A DNA stretch of 64,000 bases from Palsa-504 sp963705835 (GTDB taxonomy: Bacteria > Actinomycetota > Actinomycetes > Streptosporangiales > Streptosporangiaceae). Location: assembly GCA_963705835.1 (NCBI GenBank), contig CAVPLC010000046.1, positions 26,982 to 90,981 of the forward strand, given 5' to 3'. A model generated the notes under the pieces. It was not told the DNA's origin. It searched no databases and saw only the letters and a list, made by a program, of their open reading frames with translations. This document shows, piece by piece, positions 1 to 7,477 of this stretch. The position numbers and the translations under genes are program-made. Numbering within the stretch: position 1 is the stretch's first letter; every line of letters starts with the position of its first letter.

Positions 1-290
1 GCCCGGCGGGCGCGGGCATGCTGTACGCGTGCCTTGATCCTGGCGTCTCGCCGGAGGCGGCGGCTCTTTTCGTGCGGACGCTGCGTGATGGGCTGTTCGG
101 GGGGTCCGCCGAACCCAGGGGCAGCGTGGTGGTGCTGGCCGCGCCGCCTCCGGTGATGGCGGCCGGCGGGGCGTACGAGGTTGTTGGGACGGTGCCGGGC
201 GCGGCCCTGATGCGCGCGGTCAAGGACCAGTTCGATCCGGATCACCGGATGTTCCCCGGGCGCCTGGCGGGCTTGACGGGGGGCGGCTGA
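1..290 (+). CDS. glcE: Glycolate oxidase FAD-binding subunit GlcE, C-terminal part
   Basis: This is the C-terminal end of a gene that begins before the window; the frame is open from base 3 to a TGA at 288-290. The last residues contain VPGAALMRAVKDQFDPDHRM and a closing PGR, the usual end of FAD-linked oxidases of the GlcD/GlcE (vanillyl-alcohol oxidase) family. The next gene encodes the GlcF iron-sulfur subunit and its ATG overlaps this stop by one base, so the two are translationally coupled subunits of glycolate oxidase, which converts glycolate to glyoxylate at the membrane. The FAD-binding N-terminal domain is outside the window. The GlcE rather than GlcD assignment rests on gene order. 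Confidence 0.8.
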   Translation, partial: PAGAGMLYACLDPGVSPEAAALFVRTLRDGLFGGSAEPRGSVVVLAAPPPVMAAGGAYEVVGTVPGAALMRAVKDQFDPDHRMFPGRLAGLTGGG

Positions 291-1600
291 TGCAGGACGC
301 CGAACACCTGCGCGGCGTGATCAAGGACTGCGTGCACTGCGGGTTCTGCCTGCCCGCCTGCCCGACCTACCAGCTGTGGGCGGAGGAGATGGACTCCCCG
401 CGCGGCCGGATCCACCTGGTGAGCCAGGTCCTGGACGGCGCCGAGCTGACTGCGGCGGCGGCCGAGCACTTCGATCGCTGCCTGGGCTGCATGGCGTGCA
501 TGACGGCCTGCCCGTCCGGCGTGCAGTACGACCAGCTCATCGAGGCGGCCCGGGTCTGGACCGAGCAGGCCCGGCCGGTGCTGGAAGCCGAGTCCGACGG
601 CAAGCGGACGGTGCGGGACCGGGCCGCGCGGGCGGCCATCTTCTCGTTGTTCCCGTACCCGCGGCGGCTGCGGGCGATGACCGGGCCGCTGCGCGCGGCG
701 CAGCGCACCGGGCTGAACCGCCGGCTGGCCCGCAGTTCGCTGCCGGGCCGGCTGTCCCCCGTGCTCGGCGCGGCGGTACGGCTCGCCCCGCAGAGCCTGG
801 CTTCGCCGGCCGCCGGGCGCAGGCTGCCCGAACGCGTGCAGGCCCGCGGGCCGCGGCGCGCGGTGGTCGGCATGCTCACCGGGTGCGTGCAGTCGGTGTT
901 CTTCCCGCAGGTCAACGCGGCCACGGCCCGGGTGCTCGCGCTGGAGGGCTGCGACGTGGTCATCCCGCGCGGCCAGGGCTGCTGCGGCGCGCTGTCCTTG
1001 CACTCCGGCCGGGAGGCCGAGGCGGTGACGTTCGCCCAGCGCACGATCGCCACGTTCGAGCAAGCCGGGGTGGACGTTGTGGTGGTCAACTCGGCGGGCT
1101 GCGGCTCGGCGATGAAGGAGTACGAGCGGCTGCTGGGCGGTTCGGAGTGGACCGGCCGGGCGGCCGCGATGAGCGGCCGGGTGCGGGATCTGTCGGAGTT
1201 CCTGGCCGAGCTCGGGCCGGCCGCCGAACGGCACCCGCTGCCGGTCACCGCGGCCTACCACGACGCCTGCCACCTGGGGCACGCCCAGCGGATCACCAGG
1301 CAGCCGCGCGAGCTGCTGCGCGCGATCCCCGGGCTGAACCTGGTGGAGCTGCCGGACGCGGGGACCTGCTGCGGCTCGGCCGGCGTGTACAACCTGCTGC
1401 AGCCCGAGGCGGCCGGGGAACTGGGCGCGCGCAAGGCGCAGGCGGTGCTGGACGCGGGCGCGCCGCTGCTCGTCTCGGCCAACCCGGGCTGCTCGCTGCA
1501 GATCGCGGCGGCGCTGGCCGACCGCGGCGAGCAGGTCGCGGTGGCCCACGTCGCCGAGATCCTGGACGCCTCGCTGCGCGGCCTGCCGCCCCCGGGCTGA
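290..1600 (+). CDS. glcF: Glycolate oxidase iron-sulfur subunit GlcF
   Basis: This 436-aa protein carries electrons in glycolate oxidase. Two ferredoxin-type 4Fe-4S motifs lie near the N-terminus (Cys 14, 17, 20 and 24 in CVHCGFCLPACP; Cys 64, 67, 70 and 74 in CLGCMACMTACP). Two CCG domains follow, marked by GCCGALSLHSG and TCCGSAGVYN. Length and domain order match GlcF and related (S)-2-hydroxy-acid oxidase subunits. The start ATG overlaps the glcE stop (TGATG), indicating coupled translation. Its own stop overlaps the ATG of a broken regulator fragment at 1600. No catalytic residue is missing. Confidence 0.93.
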   Translation: MQDAEHLRGVIKDCVHCGFCLPACPTYQLWAEEMDSPRGRIHLVSQVLDGAELTAAAAEHFDRCLGCMACMTACPSGVQYDQLIEAARVWTEQARPVLEAESDGKRTVRDRAARAAIFSLFPYPRRLRAMTGPLRAAQRTGLNRRLARSSLPGRLSPVLGAAVRLAPQSLASPAAGRRLPERVQARGPRRAVVGMLTGCVQSVFFPQVNAATARVLALEGCDVVIPRGQGCCGALSLHSGREAEAVTFAQRTIATFEQAGVDVVVVNSAGCGSAMKEYERLLGGSEWTGRAAAMSGRVRDLSEFLAELGPAAERHPLPVTAAYHDACHLGHAQRITRQPRELLRAIPGLNLVELPDAGTCCGSAGVYNLLQPEAAGELGARKAQAVLDAGAPLLVSANPGCSLQIAAALADRGEQVAVAHVAEILDASLRGLPPPG

Positions 1601-1811
1601 TGGGCCCGCTGGCCCAGCTTCCGGAGAACCAGCCTCCGGAGAACCAGCCGGGCCAGCTGACAGTTTCGTGGGCCGCGAACGGAAGCTGGACGAGCTGAAG
1701 GGGCTCCTGGACCGCGGCCGGCTGCTGACGCTGACCGGCCGCCCCGTGCTCGGTTACCTGCGGCGGCTGTCCGGGAGCGCGCGGGCCCTGGTCACAGCGG
1801 ACGCCGGGTGA
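1600..1811 (+). pseudogene. Fragment of a LuxR/AfsR-type NTPase regulator (5' end only)
   Basis: After the glcF stop an ATG opens a frame reading LPENQPPENQPGQLT. A one-base shift near 1659 then leads into FVGRERKLDELKGLLD and RLLTLTG. This is the classic start of the NTPase domain in large LuxR/SARP-family regulators, which normally continue LTGPGGVGKTRL. Here the Walker A sequence is lost: the frame runs into an unrelated RPVLGYLRRLSG stretch and stops at 1809-1811. The fragment is both frameshifted and truncated, so it is a dead remnant. A C-terminal piece of the same type of regulator lies at 45573-45800, but the two need not come from one gene. Confidence 0.7.
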
Positions 1812-1815
1812 GATC

Positions 1816-2157
1816 ATGGGATCGTGGGCGGTGATACGGACAACCCGGCGCCAGCAGTTCCGCGCGGCCTGGGGGGCCGCCGCAGACGCGGTGAACGAGT
1901 GGACACGGCGGATATCAGCCGCCACACACGAGGCGCTGGACAAGATCGAGCCGGCAGTCCGCGCCGCGGTCGAGGCCGGGCGCGCGGCGATGACCGGGGA
2001 GTGGCGCGACTGCCGCTGCCGGTGCGAGCAGGCGCACCCGGACGACAAGGGCGTGTGCGACGGCCGAGCGGTCATGACCCGTCGGCTCGGCGGGACGGAC
2101 GTGTCGCTGTGCGCGCCGTGCGCGGTGGCGCAGGGCGTCGCGGAGATGTCGGACTAA
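1816..2157 (+). CDS. Small Cys-rich hypothetical protein
   Basis: This frame encodes 113 aa. The first 65 residues look like an amphipathic helix rich in Ala and Arg. The second half holds a cysteine cluster (CRCRCEQ, then single cysteines and CAPC) that could bind zinc; no membrane segment is visible. The ATG follows GGGTGAGATC. I do not recognise the family. Its last codons (GVAEMSD) fall inside a direct repeat and are present again just before sufE at 5551-5573, so this gene was probably the direct convergent neighbour of sufE before the block between them arrived. Confidence 0.55.
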   Translation: MGSWAVIRTTRRQQFRAAWGAAADAVNEWTRRISAATHEALDKIEPAVRAAVEAGRAAMTGEWRDCRCRCEQAHPDDKGVCDGRAVMTRRLGGTDVSLCAPCAVAQGVAEMSD

Positions 2158-2194
2158 GCCTGCGGGGTGCCGCGCTGGTCGCAGATCTGGCGCT
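2132..2194. repeat. 63-bp direct repeat, copy A
   Basis: This stretch matches 5550-5612 at 59 of 63 positions. Copy B spans the 3' tip of sufE, and both copies also carry the last codons of the 113-aa gene (GVAEMSD and stop). On the minus strand copy A still encodes a sufE-like tail (CDQRGTPQ then stop). The two copies flank the membrane-protein and kinase genes. Confidence 0.85.
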
Positions 2195-2214
2195 GGAACG
2201 GGCAATCGTCGGGA

Positions 2215-3516
2215 TCAGTGGGGTCCCTGCGGGCCAAGCAGGCCGAGCGGGCTCGGCGCGGTGAACTCGATGCTGAGGACGGTCTGGCCGTCGGGGAGCG
2301 CTACGGGTCCGGTACTGGCGGAATTAGCCGGGGCGGGAGCCTCGCCCAGGTCAGAAACTATTGACCGGACGTATGCCGAGCTGGTCATGTGAGCTACCTG
2401 ATCGCTCTCGGCCAGATAGGCAATACGGAGTGGCATATCCGCGTCGCCGCCCGGGCCGATATTCCCGAACCGCACGATGTCAATGGGCTCGGCCGTCTCC
2501 AGGGCGGCGATCGCCAGCAGCAGCCGCGAGTCCACCTGGCCGGCGGCCAGCTGTTTCGCGGCCGTCACAGAGACCGTGATGCGATTTCCTTGCAGCAAAG
2601 CGGCCCCGGCGTCCTTCCGTTCGGTCAGGTCCGCGGCAAGCGCGGCCCGGTAAGCTGCGGCTCCGTGGATTGCGATCACCCGGATGGTGATCTCGGCTTC
2701 CCCTGAGCCGAAGGTCGCGAGGACTGCCGGTGCCCATTCGGTGTCGAGGCTGCTGCCGAACAAGGCACGGACGGCGGCCGTCTCGACGACTATGGCGGAG
2801 GTCCGGGGATAGGGTGACGCCGTCCCGAGTATCCGCAGATTGCGTGCGGGAAACCGCGCTGACGTGAGCGCGGCACACATCGTCCGGTCACAGGAAACGA
2901 CAGCAGTGTGGCTGACCTGCCGGACGACCCACGCTGCGGCCAGGCCGCGCGCCGCAAGCTCCTGGCGCTCCAGCGCGGGGTTGTTCGGTGCGGCACTCCC
3001 GGCGTCGCCACGGCCCGCCGGGTTGGCGGCATAAGCGGTCATCGCGGCGGCGGCCAGCGACCCGGCGGCTACGACAACCAGCGCCGAGGTGACCATGCGA
3101 GCCAGGCTGAGGCGCCCTCGCGCTGGCTTCTCGAGCGCGTTCACCCGCGGTCTTTCCGGCCGTCCTGGCGGCTCCGGCGAGGCCGGCGGCTCCCGCGGGG
3201 CGGCCGGCCCCGACCGGCGCGCGGCCGGTGCCGGCTGGTGGTTGGCCGACACCTTTGCGGGCTTGGGCTTGACGGCTGGTTCGGGTGTGATCGGCGCGGC
3301 CCGCTCGACGAGACGTTCGGGCTCAACCGGAGGCTCTGGCTCGGCCGCGTGCTCCTCGTCCTGGTCAGCGGCCTGCCCGCGTTCGGCCCTGACCGCCGCC
3401 TGCATGCGCCGCAGCACTTCCTCTGACAGCGGGGAGCGCGCTGACAGAGCCGACGCTGACCCGGCCGCGCCTCGTGCCCGCCGGGGCAGCTCCGAGTCGC
3501 GACCCTCATCTGCCAT
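2215..3516 (-). CDS. Membrane-anchored protein of unknown function, paralogue A
   Basis: The protein has a charged, Pro/Glu/Ala-rich cytoplasmic N-terminus of about 120 residues, one transmembrane helix (VTSALVVVAAGSLAAAAM) and an extracytoplasmic domain of about 260 residues with a possible disulfide pair (VSCDRTMC). The ATG at 3516 is preferred because AGGGGGGTCGACAGC precedes it and the paralogue at 11649-12977 starts at the equivalent residue. The two proteins share N-terminal, membrane and outer-domain features, including FTAPSPLGLL near the C-terminus. No enzymatic motif is recognised. It is divergent from a Ser/Thr kinase, and its upstream region is conserved with that of the paralogue. 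One possibility is a kinase-linked envelope sensor, but this is unproven. Confidence 0.75.
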   Translation of the reverse strand: MADEGRDSELPRRARGAAGSASALSARSPLSEEVLRRMQAAVRAERGQAADQDEEHAAEPEPPVEPERLVERAAPITPEPAVKPKPAKVSANHQPAPAARRSGPAAPREPPASPEPPGRPERPRVNALEKPARGRLSLARMVTSALVVVAAGSLAAAAMTAYAANPAGRGDAGSAAPNNPALERQELAARGLAAAWVVRQVSHTAVVSCDRTMCAALTSARFPARNLRILGTASPYPRTSAIVVETAAVRALFGSSLDTEWAPAVLATFGSGEAEITIRVIAIHGAAAYRAALAADLTERKDAGAALLQGNRITVSVTAAKQLAAGQVDSRLLLAIAALETAEPIDIVRFGNIGPGGDADMPLRIAYLAESDQVAHMTSSAYVRSIVSDLGEAPAPANSASTGPVALPDGQTVLSIEFTAPSPLGLLGPQGPH

Positions 3517-3964
3517 GCTGTCGACCCCCCTGAGCGGTACCCACACGGGACGATGCAGACCACACCGGGTATAGCGGAGCACAGGATCGGCTGCTATTCA
3601 AGTAAAACTACGAATTGTAACGGCAACTATGCAGAAATCTGGCTGAGAACGGCGCCAGCCGCTCGGCGGGCTTCAATGTCGGCGGTGAGCGAGCCGGAGG
3701 ACCGCGCGGCCCGGCCCCCCACATGCTGACCGAGCCCGGCATGGGCTATCGCTACCAGCCGCGAACAAGAGTGCAGACCCCGATGCCCGGCGGACAGCTA
3801 TAGTGGACCGCCGGAGAGCGGATATTTCGGTATGTAAATGGTCAGGAATCCGGGACTGCCCGCAGGATGTTCTACTCAGGATATATGGCTGTTAACGATC
3901 ATGAACTTCGCGAACGGCCGTTCATGGCGCGGGCTTTGATCTCGCCGACGCTTCGGGAGCAGGC
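3517..3964. promoter_or_regulatory. Divergent promoter region with a leader shared between paralogues
   Basis: The part nearest the minus-strand gene (about 3550-3645) closely resembles 13008-13100 upstream of the paralogue. The best block is 3592-3643, with shared TACGAATTGT and TATGCAGA words. The rest, up to the kinase start, holds no gene. TATAGT at 3799-3804 is a possible -10 for the kinase. Confidence 0.55.
3900..3926. promoter_or_regulatory. Inverted repeat upstream of the kinase gene
   Basis: CATGAAC (3900-3906) and GTTCATG (3920-3926) form a perfect 7-bp inverted repeat with 13 bases between, about 38 bases before the kinase ATG. The position suits an operator or a leader hairpin. 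No known regulator is assigned. Confidence 0.4.
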
Positions 3965-5536
3965 ATGAAGCCCCTGACCGCGGACGACCCGCGGTTGCTC
4001 GGCGAGTACCGGCTGCACGGACGGCTCGGCGAGGGTGGCATGGGGCGGGTCTACTTCGGGCTGTCGCGCGCGGGCAGGGCCGTGGCGATCAAGGTGGTCC
4101 AGCCCAAGCTGGCCGACGACGCCGATTTCTTGCGCCGCTTCCGGCAGGAAGTGGCCTCGGCGCGGGCGGTCAGCGGGATCTACACCGCCCCGGTCGTCGC
4201 GACCGGCCTGGACGACGACCCGCCGTGGCTGGCCACCGCGTACGTACCGGGCCCGTCATTGGCCCAGGTGATCCACGAGCGGGGAGCCCTCCCCGAGTCC
4301 GCGCTGAGGCCGCTGCTGGCCGGCCTGGTCGAAGCATTGCAGGCCATCCACGGGTGCGGGGTGGTCCACCGCGACCTCAAGCCGGCCAACGTGCTGCTCG
4401 CGGCCGACGGGCCGCGGGTGATCGACTTCGGCATCTCCCGGGTCGGTGAGAGCAGCACCACGACCGCCACCGGGGCGGTGTTGGGCACACCCGGTTACAT
4501 GTCGCCCGAGCAAGCCGAAGGCAGGCCGGCCGACCGGGCAAGCGACGTGTTCGCGCTCGGCTGCGTGATCGTGTACGCCGCCACTGGCATGCCCCCGTTC
4601 GGCGAGGGAACCGCGGCTAGCGTCCTGTACAGGGTGGTGCATGCCGAGCCCAGGCTGGACGGGCTGCCGCCGTGGCTGCGGGGACTGGTCGCGAGGTGCC
4701 TGGCCAAGGACCCGGCGCTGCGGCCGACGCCGCAGGCGCTCGCGGCGGCGATCCCGCCGGGAGAGCAGGGGAGATGGCCGCTGGCCATGTCATTCTGGCC
4801 GAAGCCGGTCGCCGACCTGATCGGTGCGTATCAGCCCGGGCTCCAAGCGCAGGCAAGTGAGGGCGCGGCACCGGATGAGGACGCTTCGACGACGTACGGG
4901 ATGAGCGCGAGCGCCGGACGGCCACCGGACGGGCGAGGTTATCGCGATGCGCGGGACGAACCAGGCCGGCGCGGCGGCAATGATACCCATACCGGCGTCC
5001 GGGACCAGGACTCGCCGGGGAGGGGGTCTGATCCCATCGGCGGCGGGACGGAAGGGCCTGGTTACCAGCCGCCAGGCCAGGGCGCCGGACACCGTGCCCG
5101 ACGACAATCGGCGACGCCGGAGAGCGTGGTCAACTCGGTCAGGCTGATGTACGCCGGCGCCGCGTACGCGGTAGTCTTCGCCATCTGCGCCGTACTAACC
5201 ATCGATGGCGCCAGAAACCCGTTCGCTTCGATCACCCCGAGGAGCGAGGTGGTCGTGGCGGGCGCCACTTGCGCTATCCAGGTTGCGGTGTGGCTGTGGC
5301 TAGCCCGCGCCTGCCGGAGGGGGAGGAACTGGGCCCGGATAGCCGGTACCGTGGCGTTCGCCCTGTTCACCCTCGTCATCCCCTTGCTCCTCATCAGGTA
5401 CCGGCACTATGCGGCCGGCCTGAGCGGGATCGCGCTGATCCTCGTCACCTGGCTCATCGCGGCCGGGTCTGTGCGTTTGCTCTGGCAGCGCCAGTCCAGC
5501 GCGTTCTTCCGGGCAGGGGACAGGAACGGCCGGTAG
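3965..5536 (+). CDS. Transmembrane Ser/Thr protein kinase
   Basis: This 523-aa Hanks-type kinase has every core motif: glycine loop GEGGMGRVYFG, Lys43 in AIKVV, HRDLKPANVLL with catalytic Asp137, DFG at 154-156, and GTPGYMSPEQ in the activation segment. A low-complexity linker (about 280-380) rich in Gly, Asp and Arg leads to roughly four hydrophobic helices near 390-510, so the C-terminal part lies in the membrane and no large sensor domain is exposed. The kinase domain should be cytoplasmic and autophosphorylating. It is divergent from the membrane protein at 2215-3516, and together they occupy the DNA bracketed by the 63-bp repeats, which hints at a functional pair. Confidence 0.93.
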   Translation: MKPLTADDPRLLGEYRLHGRLGEGGMGRVYFGLSRAGRAVAIKVVQPKLADDADFLRRFRQEVASARAVSGIYTAPVVATGLDDDPPWLATAYVPGPSLAQVIHERGALPESALRPLLAGLVEALQAIHGCGVVHRDLKPANVLLAADGPRVIDFGISRVGESSTTTATGAVLGTPGYMSPEQAEGRPADRASDVFALGCVIVYAATGMPPFGEGTAASVLYRVVHAEPRLDGLPPWLRGLVARCLAKDPALRPTPQALAAAIPPGEQGRWPLAMSFWPKPVADLIGAYQPGLQAQASEGAAPDEDASTTYGMSASAGRPPDGRGYRDARDEPGRRGGNDTHTGVRDQDSPGRGSDPIGGGTEGPGYQPPGQGAGHRARRQSATPESVVNSVRLMYAGAAYAVVFAICAVLTIDGARNPFASITPRSEVVVAGATCAIQVAVWLWLARACRRGRNWARIAGTVAFALFTLVIPLLLIRYRHYAAGLSGIALILVTWLIAAGSVRLLWQRQSSAFFRAGDRNGR

Positions 5537-5549
5537 CGGCGGTGCGCTA

Positions 5550-5612
5550 AGGGCGTCGCGGAGATGTCGGACTAGAACTGCGGGGTGCCGCGCTGGTCGC
5601 GGATCTGGCGCT
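5550..5612. repeat. 63-bp direct repeat, copy B
   Basis: This copy overlaps the 3' end of sufE and repeats 2132-2194. It also retains the last seven codons and stop of the 113-aa gene (GVAEMSD) as a non-coding relic, showing that the ancestral 113-aa gene/sufE junction was duplicated when the intervening block was acquired. Confidence 0.85.
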
Positions 5613-6036
5613 TGATCCGGGCCAGCATCGCGGCCATGCCGCGCAGCCGCAGCGGGCTGACCAGGTCCTGCAGGCCGAGCTGACCGGTGAACTCGGCGGG
5701 CGTGGCCAGCACCTCGTCCGCGGGCAGCCCGTCCAGCCCGGCGTGCAGGATGGCCGCGAAGCCCCGGGTGGTCGGGGCCTCCTGCGGCGCGTCGAAGAAC
5801 AGGCGCACGGTCGAGTCGGGTTCGACCTCCACGGCCAGGAACAGCGGCGTCTGGCACTCCGGCACGGGCTCGAGCAGGTCGCGGTGGTCGGCGTAGCGGC
5901 CCGGCAGGGGCGGCAGCTCCCGGGAGAACTCCAGCAGCAGCTGCAGCCGGTCCCTGTCCGGCATGGCGTTGAAGTCGTCGGCGATCTCCTGCAGCCGGGG
6001 ATTCAGCGCGGCGCCGCTTACGGGCTGTGGCGTCAC
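5572..6036 (-). CDS. sufE: SufE-type cysteine desulfurase activator
   Basis: This 154-aa protein of the SufE/CsdE family accepts sulfane sulfur from a SufS-type desulfurase for Fe-S cluster assembly. Family hallmarks are LQEIADDFNAMPDRDRLQLL, the persulfide-carrying Cys in VPECQTPLFL, RLFFDAPQEAPTTRG and GFAAILHAGLDG. It starts with GTG at 6036, overlapping the stop of the upstream rhodanese by four bases (GTGA), so the two are co-translated; rhodanese-sufE pairs are common in actinobacteria. The C-terminal coding tip lies inside the 63-bp repeat. Confidence 0.9.
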   Translation of the reverse strand: MTPQPVSGAALNPRLQEIADDFNAMPDRDRLQLLLEFSRELPPLPGRYADHRDLLEPVPECQTPLFLAVEVEPDSTVRLFFDAPQEAPTTRGFAAILHAGLDGLPADEVLATPAEFTGQLGLQDLVSPLRLRGMAAMLARIKRQIRDQRGTPQF

Positions 6037-6914
6037 GGGCTGGTCCCGCGGGTGATCGGGACCCGGACGCTGTTCCCCCACTCGGTCCACGAGCCGTCGT
6101 AGTTGCGCACGTGCGGGTAGCCCAGCAGGTGATGGAGCACGAACCAGGTGTGGCTTGACCGCTCGCCGATGCGGCAGTACACCACCACGTCGTCGTCCGG
6201 ACTCAGCCCGGCCTCGCCCTGGTAGATCGCCTCGAGCTCGGCGCGGGTGCGGAAGGTGGCGTCCTCGGCGGCGGCCCGCGCCCAGGGGACGCTCTTGGCG
6301 CCGGGGATGTGCCCGCCGCGCAGCGCGCCCTCCTGCGGGTAGTCGGGCATGTGCAGCAGCTCCCCGCTGTACTCGCCGGGCGAGCGCACGTCGATCATCG
6401 GCTGGCCCAGGTGAGCCAGGACCTGGTCCTTGAAGGCGCGGATGTGCTGGTCGTCGCGCTCGACGACCGGGTACTCCACCGGCTCCGGCTTCGGGGTGTC
6501 GGTGCTGAGCGGGCGCCCCTCGGCGATCCACTTGGCCCGGCCGCCGTCCATCAGGCGCACGTCGGGATGCCCGAACAGCGAGCACACCCACAGTGCGTAC
6601 GCCGCCCACCAGTTGTTCTTGTCGCCGTAGAGCACCAGCGTGGTGTCCCGGGTGATGCCCTTGCTCGACATCAGCCGGGCAAAGCCGGCGCCGTCGACGT
6701 AGTCACGGGTGACCGGGTCGTTGAGCTCCGTGTGCCAGTCCAGCTTGACCGCGCCGGGGACGTGACCGGTCTCGTACAGCAGCACGTCCTCGTCCGACTC
6801 GGCCACGACCAGGCCGGGGTCGTCAAGATGCGCGGCTACCCACTCGGTGGTCACGATCCTTTCCGGATGAGCGTAATCACCGAACTTAGCCGCCGAATCG
6901 TATGCCAGCGCCAC
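6033..6914 (-). CDS. Thiosulfate/3-mercaptopyruvate sulfurtransferase (tandem rhodanese)
   Basis: The protein has two rhodanese domains in about 293 aa. The first, inactive-type domain contains YETGHVPGAVKLDW and VLYGDKNNWWA. The second has MIDVRSPGEYSG and the active-site loop YCRIGERSSHTW, whose Cys would carry the persulfide. A GTG at 6914 is preferred because GGAAGGTGAGG ends six bases upstream; another GTG at 6926 lacks a spaced ribosome-binding site. It probably transfers sulfur from thiosulfate or mercaptopyruvate to cyanide or thiol acceptors, and coupling to sufE suggests sulfur trafficking for Fe-S assembly. Confidence 0.9.
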   Translation of the reverse strand: MALAYDSAAKFGDYAHPERIVTTEWVAAHLDDPGLVVAESDEDVLLYETGHVPGAVKLDWHTELNDPVTRDYVDGAGFARLMSSKGITRDTTLVLYGDKNNWWAAYALWVCSLFGHPDVRLMDGGRAKWIAEGRPLSTDTPKPEPVEYPVVERDDQHIRAFKDQVLAHLGQPMIDVRSPGEYSGELLHMPDYPQEGALRGGHIPGAKSVPWARAAAEDATFRTRAELEAIYQGEAGLSPDDDVVVYCRIGERSSHTWFVLHHLLGYPHVRNYDGSWTEWGNSVRVPITRGTSP

Positions 6915-7015
6915 GGTCAGCCTCACCTTCCGCTCGAGTCCAGATCTCCACCACGCAAATCTAACGCTGCGGCCCCGCGCCGCCTTCCCCCGGCCGGCCT
7001 ATCCGGGACGCGGAC

Positions 7016-7053
7016 GGCCGGCCTCTCCCGGACCGTTGAAGGAGAGGCCGGCC
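7016..7053 (-). terminator. Strong GC hairpin after the secreted-protein gene
   Basis: GGCCGGCCTCTCC (7016-7028) and its exact complement GGAGAGGCCGGCC (7041-7053) form a 13-bp stem with a 12-base loop. It lies just downstream of the minus-strand gene ending at 7070. There is no T-run, as is usual for actinobacterial terminators. Confidence 0.75.
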
Positions 7054-7069
7054 CTTACCGGCGGGTGGG

Positions 7070-7375
7070 TTAGCTACCGGTGCTGGTACTCCCCTGCGCG
7101 CCCGGCCTGGCCTGCCCGTTCTTCATGTTCGGGCAGTTGTGGGTGGCCTTGGGCGTGGCGGACGCGGACGGAGTCGCCGCCGTGCTCGCTGACCCGGTGT
7201 TCGCCGCGGTCTTCTCGGACGTCGAGGACGAGGTCGTCGACGACGTGGTCGACGCCGATGTGGACGAGTGGCTGGTCGCGGCGCTGGCGACAGCCATGCT
7301 GCCGCCGAACCCCACGCCGAGCGCACCCGCCCCGACCGCAGTGCCGATGATGATCTTTCCTACTCTGGATCTCAC
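7070..7375 (-). CDS. Small secreted Ser/Thr-rich protein
   Basis: This 101-aa protein begins with basic residues and a hydrophobic signal segment (IIIGTAVGAGALGVGFGG) ending in AVASA, a good signal peptidase I site. The mature part is dominated by Ser, Thr and Ala, followed by THNCPNMKNGQARPG with one Cys. The GTG at 7375 has GAGGAGG at the right distance. No domain is recognised. The composition suits an O-glycosylated or wall-associated peptide, which is inference. A hairpin terminator follows directly. Confidence 0.6.
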   Translation of the reverse strand: MRSRVGKIIIGTAVGAGALGVGFGGSMAVASAATSHSSTSASTTSSTTSSSTSEKTAANTGSASTAATPSASATPKATHNCPNMKNGQARPGAQGSTSTGS

Positions 7376-7477
7376 GTGTCCGCCTCCTCGCGGTTCGGTG
7401 TTGGTCCTGGACTCAGGACACCCACGCTGGCTGCGGCGGTACTGGAGCGATGCTCTGTCCGGCGTATGAAATCCGGT

